A DNA stretch of 64,000 bases from Streptomyces sp. WMMC500. Lineage in GTDB: Bacteria; Actinomycetota; Actinomycetes; Streptomycetales; Streptomycetaceae. Within the stretch, counting starts at the first letter, position 1; each line of letters begins with the position of its first letter. The stretch covers positions 6,707,001 through 6,771,000 of the forward strand of contig NZ_CP114905.1 in NCBI RefSeq assembly GCF_027497195.1, read 5' to 3'. Shown here piece after piece: positions 59,972-64,000 of the stretch. A model generated the notes under the pieces. The model did not search any database, was not told where the DNA came from, and saw only the letters and a program-made list of their open reading frames with translations. Both the position numbers and the translations under genes were made by a program.

Positions 59972-62900
59972 GTGAAGAGAACGACTCGCGCGCTTCTGGT
60001 GGGCGTCTTAGCCCTCGGAGTCTCCAGCGTGTACCAGCCGGTCGCGTCGGCCGAGACAGCCGAGATCGGTGCGCCCCTGCCGGTCACGGCCGTCACCGCC
60101 AGCGCCGATGACGGCAACGTGCCCGAAAACACCCTCGACGACGATCTGAGTACCCGGTGGTCCGCGGAGGGCGACGGGGTGTGGATCCGCTACGACCTCG
60201 GCTCCGTGCAGACCGTCGGCTCGGCGTCGATCGCCTGGCACCAGGGAGACACCAGAAGGAGCACCTTCGACGTCGAACTGTCCGACGACGGACAGCAGTG
60301 GACGCCGGCCCTGTCACGGAAAGTGAGCAGCGGGACCAGCCTCCAGCCGCAGAACTACGACTTCGCCGACGCCTCCGCCCGCTACGTGCGCATCGTCGGC
60401 CACGGCAACACCTTCAACGACTGGACCAGCATCACCGAGACCACCGTCCACGGTGAGGACGGCGGAGGCGGCGGCGGCGAGTGTGAGTACCCGGCCGACG
60501 TCCTGGACCTGACGAACTGGTACATCGGGCTGCCGACCGGCGAGGAGGAGTCGCCGACCAACGTCTACCAGCCGGAACTCGACACCTTCTCGGTCGACCC
60601 GTGGTTCACCACGACCGCGGACTGCGACGCCGTCCAGTTCCGCGCCGCCGTCAACGGGGTCACCACCAGCGGCTCCAACTATCCGCGCTCGGAACTGCGC
60701 GAGATGACGGACTCGGGGGAGACCAAGGCGGCCTGGTCCGCGAACTCCGGCACGCACACGATGGTGATCGACCAGGCCATCACGGACGTCCCGGAAGAGA
60801 AGCCGCATGTCGTCGCCGGGCAGATCCACGACTCCTCGGACGACGTCTCGGTCTTCCGCCTGGAGGACACCAAGCTCTACATCACCTCTCCCGAGGACAG
60901 CAATCACCACCTCGTGACCGACGACTACGAGCTCGGCACGAGGTTCCAGGCGAAGTTCGTGGTCAGCGACGGCGAGATCAAGGCCTACTACAACGGCGAG
61001 CTGGAGACCACGGTCCCGGCGGACTTCTCCGGCGGCTACTTCAAGGCCGGCGCGTACACCCAGGCCAACTGCGAGCGCTCGTCGCCGTGCAGCGACGACA
61101 ACTACGGCCAGGTGGAGATCTACGATCTGAGCGTCAGCCACGACGACGGTCTGGCGGCCGAGGACCCGACGCAGGCGGCCGACCGGTACGACTGGGGCGA
61201 ACCGCTCCCGGTCTCCGACGAGTTCGACTACACCGGCCCGGTCGACCCCGCGAAGTGGGACGTGCCGTCGGGCAGCGTCGGCGGCACGCCCCAGTGCTGG
61301 GAGGGGCACGAGGGGAACGGCCGCCGGTGCGGGAAGAACAGCACCGTCGCGGACGGCATCATGACCATGCGCGGCGAGGCGAACGGCGACACCGGATGGA
61401 TCCGGCAGAACGTCGACATGCAGTACGGCCGCTGGGAGATCCGGTCCCGCTCCCGGAACACCGGCTCCAGCGGCGGGCTCTACCACCCCCTGCACCTGAT
61501 CTGGCCCACTCACGGCGACCGGCTCAAGAACGGGGAGTACGACTGGGTCGAGTACTCGAACCCCGACGCGCAGTGCCTCTCGGCTTTCCTGCACTACCCG
61601 GACAGCCCGACGGACAAGAAGGAGAACCCCGAACTCTGCCCGGTGGACATGACGCAGTGGCACAACTTCGCGTTCGAGTGGACACCGGAGGAACTGGTCG
61701 GCTACGTCGACGGGGAGGAATGGTTCCGGTTCGCGGACGGCGCGAACGCCGACCGGGGGGACATCCAGACGATGCCCCTGGGGAATCTCGTCATCCAGCT
61801 CGACAACTTCACCGGCGACAGCGGTCTGCGCCCGGCGGTGTTCGAGGTCGACTGGGTCCGGACGTATCCGGTCGGGCCGTCGGACGGCTCTCCGGGTTCT
61901 CCGCTGCCGGTCACGGGAGTCACGGCCAGCGCCGATGACGGCAATGTCCCCGAGAACACCCTGGACGACGATCTGAGTACCCGGTGGTCCGGCGAGGGCG
62001 ACGGGGTGTGGATCCGCTACGACCTCGGCTCCGTACAGACCGTCGGTTCGACGTCGATCGCCTGGCACCAGGGAGACACCAGGAAGAACACCTTCGACGT
62101 GGAGCTGTCCGACGACGGACAGGAGTGGACGCCGGTCCTGTCGGGCAAGGAGAGCAGCGGGACCAGCCTCCAGCCGCAGAACTACGACTTCGCCGACGCC
62201 TCCGCCCGCTACGTGCGCATCGTCGGCCACGGCAACACCTCCAACGACTGGACCAGCATCACCGAGACGGTCGTCCACGGTGAGGACGGCGGCGGCGAGG
62301 ATCCCGGGCCGGGACCCGGCCCCGGCCGTACCGTCGAGGTCGCGGACTCGGACGAGTTGCAGGACGCGATGGGGGACGCGCGCGCCGGGGACCGCATCGT
62401 CCTCGCGGACGGCGCGTACTCGATCGGGAAGATGAGCGGCAAGAACGGCACCGCCGCCGAGCCCGTCACCGTCGTCGCGGAGAACCGCGGTCAGGCGGTG
62501 ATCGAGGACGGGCAGTTGGAGGTGCTCGACTCCTCGTACGTCACCTTCGAGGGTCTGAAGTGGACGAACAGTGACACGTTGAAGATCACCAGCTCGAACA
62601 ACGTGCGGCTGACCCGCAACCACTTCCGGCTGACCGAGGAGGAGTCGCTGAAGTGGGTGATCATCCAGGGTGAGAACAGCCACCACAACCGGATCGATCA
62701 CAATCTCTTCGAGGAGAAGCACGAGCTGGGAAACTTCATCACCATCGACGGATCCGAGACCCAGCAGTCGCAGCATGACCTGATCGACCACAACCACTTC
62801 CGCAACATGGGTCCCCGTGCGGAGAACGAGATGGAAGCCGTCCGGGTCGGCGAGAGCGCGCTCTCCGAGTCGAGCGGATTCACGGTCCTCGAGTCGAACC

Positions 62901-63667
62901 TCTTCGAGAACTGCGACGGCGACCCGGAGATCGTGTCCGTGAAGAGCAACGACAACGTCGTCCGCTACAACACCTTCCGCACCTCTCAGGGCGTGCTCTC
63001 CCAGCGCCACGGGAACCGCGGCTCCTTCTACGGCAACTTCTTCCTCGGGGAGGGGAAGGCGGGAACCGGAGGAATCCGGATCTACGGCCGGGACCACAAG
63101 ATCTACAACAACTACTTCGAGGGCCTGACCGGCTCCGGCTACGACGCCGCGCTCCAGATCGACGGCGGCGACGTGGACACCTCGGGCGCACTGAACGCGC
63201 ACTGGCGCGTCTACCGGGCGACCGTCGTGAACAACACCTTCGTGAACAACGTGTCGAACATCGAGATCGGCGCCAACTACGATCTCGCGCCGGTCGACTC
63301 GGTCGTCGCCGACAACGTGGTCACAGGAAGCCGCGGCAAGCTGTTCAACGAGGTCATGGAGCCGGAGGACATGACGTACGCCGGCAACATCGCCTGGCCC
63401 ACGGGCTCGGCGAGCGTCGGCGTCGACGTGCCCTCCGACGCCGTCAGCCAGGCCGATCCGCTGCTGGACGCCGACGGACCGGTCCAGCGCATCGGAGCCG
63501 GCAGCCCGGCCATCGACGGCGGCACCGGCGACCACGCGTTCGTGACCGACGACATGGACGGTCAGACCCGCTCGGGCGTCGCCGACGCCGGAGCCGACGA
63601 GCGCTCGTCGTCCGCCGTCGCGCGAGCCCCCCTCACCGGGGGCGACGTCGGCCCGAGCGCTCCGTAG
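59972..63667 (+). CDS. multi-catalytic secreted alginate lyase: discoidin-PL7-GH16-discoidin-PL6
   Basis: The 1231-residue protein has a signal peptide (1-27) and five modules. (1) A discoidin/CBM-type domain (36-161). (2) A PL7 alginate lyase (about 171-390) with RSELR (239-243), QIH (284-286) and YFKAGAY (356-362). (3) A GH16-like domain (about 408-632) with the intact E-x-D-x-x-E at 522-527. (4) A second discoidin domain (645-770), nearly a copy of the first. (5) After a Pro-Gly linker, a PL6 right-handed beta-helix (about 786-1195) with K991 and R1012, the spacing seen for Lys/Arg in chondroitinase B. PL7 and PL6 both cut alginate by beta-elimination. GTG start with GAGG 4 nt upstream; codon 13 is TTA. 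Confidence 0.9.
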   Translation: MKRTTRALLVGVLALGVSSVYQPVASAETAEIGAPLPVTAVTASADDGNVPENTLDDDLSTRWSAEGDGVWIRYDLGSVQTVGSASIAWHQGDTRRSTFDVELSDDGQQWTPALSRKVSSGTSLQPQNYDFADASARYVRIVGHGNTFNDWTSITETTVHGEDGGGGGGECEYPADVLDLTNWYIGLPTGEEESPTNVYQPELDTFSVDPWFTTTADCDAVQFRAAVNGVTTSGSNYPRSELREMTDSGETKAAWSANSGTHTMVIDQAITDVPEEKPHVVAGQIHDSSDDVSVFRLEDTKLYITSPEDSNHHLVTDDYELGTRFQAKFVVSDGEIKAYYNGELETTVPADFSGGYFKAGAYTQANCERSSPCSDDNYGQVEIYDLSVSHDDGLAAEDPTQAADRYDWGEPLPVSDEFDYTGPVDPAKWDVPSGSVGGTPQCWEGHEGNGRRCGKNSTVADGIMTMRGEANGDTGWIRQNVDMQYGRWEIRSRSRNTGSSGGLYHPLHLIWPTHGDRLKNGEYDWVEYSNPDAQCLSAFLHYPDSPTDKKENPELCPVDMTQWHNFAFEWTPEELVGYVDGEEWFRFADGANADRGDIQTMPLGNLVIQLDNFTGDSGLRPAVFEVDWVRTYPVGPSDGSPGSPLPVTGVTASADDGNVPENTLDDDLSTRWSGEGDGVWIRYDLGSVQTVGSTSIAWHQGDTRKNTFDVELSDDGQEWTPVLSGKESSGTSLQPQNYDFADASARYVRIVGHGNTSNDWTSITETVVHGEDGGGEDPGPGPGPGRTVEVADSDELQDAMGDARAGDRIVLADGAYSIGKMSGKNGTAAEPVTVVAENRGQAVIEDGQLEVLDSSYVTFEGLKWTNSDTLKITSSNNVRLTRNHFRLTEEESLKWVIIQGENSHHNRIDHNLFEEKHELGNFITIDGSETQQSQHDLIDHNHFRNMGPRAENEMEAVRVGESALSESSGFTVLESNLFENCDGDPEIVSVKSNDNVVRYNTFRTSQGVLSQRHGNRGSFYGNFFLGEGKAGTGGIRIYGRDHKIYNNYFEGLTGSGYDAALQIDGGDVDTSGALNAHWRVYRATVVNNTFVNNVSNIEIGANYDLAPVDSVVADNVVTGSRGKLFNEVMEPEDMTYAGNIAWPTGSASVGVDVPSDAVSQADPLLDADGPVQRIGAGSPAIDGGTGDHAFVTDDMDGQTRSGVADAGADERSSSAVARAPLTGGDVGPSAP

Positions 63668-63676
63668 GACGCGCGG

Positions 63677-63712
63677 CACGACCGGCGGCGGCCCCGGCCG
63701 CCGCCGGTCGTG
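63677..63712 (+). terminator. strong hairpin terminator after the alginate lyase gene
   Basis: A 17-bp perfect stem (63677-63693 with 63696-63712) with a 2-nt loop begins 9 bp after the stop. It is the strongest hairpin seen in the window. Confidence 0.85.
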
Positions 63713-63790
63713 TCCTCGCGACGGTCAGGCGACCCACTCCCGGGAGACGCACGTGAACATTCCGAACGCCCCGACAGGACGGTGACGACG

Positions 63791-64000
63791 ATGAGGAAAG
63801 GTTTATCGGTGAGACGCATTCTGACCGCCGCGCTGTGCGCGTGCACGGCGATCGGCTCGGTGGCGCTGCTCAGCCCGACGGCGTCGGCGGCGACGCTGCC
63901 CATCAGGACGGCGACGGCCAGCGCCGACGACGGCAACGAGCCGGCCAACGCGATCGACGGCGACCTGTCCACCCGGTGGTCCGGTGCCGGTGACGGCGTC
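63791..64000 (+). CDS. secreted discoidin-domain protein (partial, continues beyond window)
   Basis: The visible 70 residues are a signal peptide (about 1-33) and the first part of a discoidin module (TATASADDGNEPANAIDGDLSTRWSGAGDGV) almost identical to those in the preceding alginate lyase. The catalytic part lies outside the window; another polysaccharide lyase or hydrolase is likely. ATG at 63791 would place a TTA codon at position 5; GTG at 63782 is an in-frame upstream option, and GTG at 63809 with AAAGG 7 nt upstream would exclude the TTA. Confidence 0.8.
   Translation, partial: MRKGLSVRRILTAALCACTAIGSVALLSPTASAATLPIRTATASADDGNEPANAIDGDLSTRWSGAGDGV

Noticed and set aside
60314-63679. 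A 1121-codon reverse-strand open frame opposite the alginate lyase gene
   Set aside because: It lacks known domains and a ribosome binding site, and is rich in Val/Asp/Arg as expected for an antisense shadow of a high-GC gene.
1-64000. Search for tRNA, rRNA, CRISPR arrays and insertion sequences
   Set aside because: I saw no cloverleaf-like sequence with CCA context, no rRNA stretch, no regularly spaced repeats and no transposase. Small or divergent ncRNAs could be missed by eye.

Overview
The window is very GC-rich, with dense two-way coding, frequent GTG starts, ATGA stop/start overlaps and rare TTA codons. It looks like chromosomal DNA of Streptomyces or a close relative. The clearest taxonomic anchor is the fasR-fabD-fabH-acpP-fabF fatty-acid cluster next to a DUF3145 gene at 53-59 kb, an order I remember from Streptomyces coelicolor. 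I see no tRNA, rRNA, CRISPR array, insertion sequence or prophage block.

Layout. 0-3 kb: a TetR repressor (cut by the left edge) divergent from an SRPBCC-DUF2867 protein across two tandem palindromic operators, then a peptidoglycan amidase and an AHSA1-type protein. 3-10 kb: a secreted beta-propeller-like protein, a two-domain laccase, and a divergent, translationally coupled pair (ThuA-PQQ dehydrogenase and cupredoxin-Ig-DUF1080) that looks like an extracellular sugar oxidation/keto-sugar hydrolysis system. 10-13.5 kb: quinone oxidoreductase, DMT exporter, a hypothetical protein and a DinB protein. 13.5-18.5 kb: a sugar ABC transporter without its own ATPase behind a DasR-like site, then an M23 peptidase. 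18.5-30.3 kb: an envelope-glycan region with an AftD-type arabinofuranosyltransferase homologue, glycosyltransferase, methyltransferases, PapA-like acyltransferase, DMT protein, DUF3068 and DUF2613-like proteins, resembling the mycobacterial Rv0224c-Rv0236A neighbourhood. 30.5-33.2 kb: a SpoIIE-type phosphatase/anti-sigma protein and an acetyltransferase.

33-53 kb is a carbohydrate catabolism island: IclR regulator, SMP-30 lactonase and aldo/keto reductase; a GH172 (DUF2961) enzyme behind LacI-type operators; a GH30 glucuronoxylanase plus GH67 alpha-glucuronidase behind a CebR-like operator; a ChvE-type ABC transporter with a mutarotase; an enolase-superfamily aldonate dehydratase, a zinc alcohol dehydrogenase and a second mutarotase. 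An ATTTCG-N9-CGAAAT inverted repeat occurs upstream of iclR and of the dehydratase, with a degenerate copy upstream of the transporter operon. Together the genes supply most steps of a non-phosphorylative aldose pathway.

59.7-64 kb starts an alginate-degradation locus. A single 1231-residue secreted protein carries discoidin-PL7-GH16-discoidin-PL6 modules, and the next gene (cut by the right edge) begins with the same discoidin module. The first gene has a TTA codon in its signal peptide and the second has one near its start, which suggests bldA control. This multi-catalytic lyase and the ThuA/PQQ-cupredoxin-DUF1080 pair are the most novel items here.
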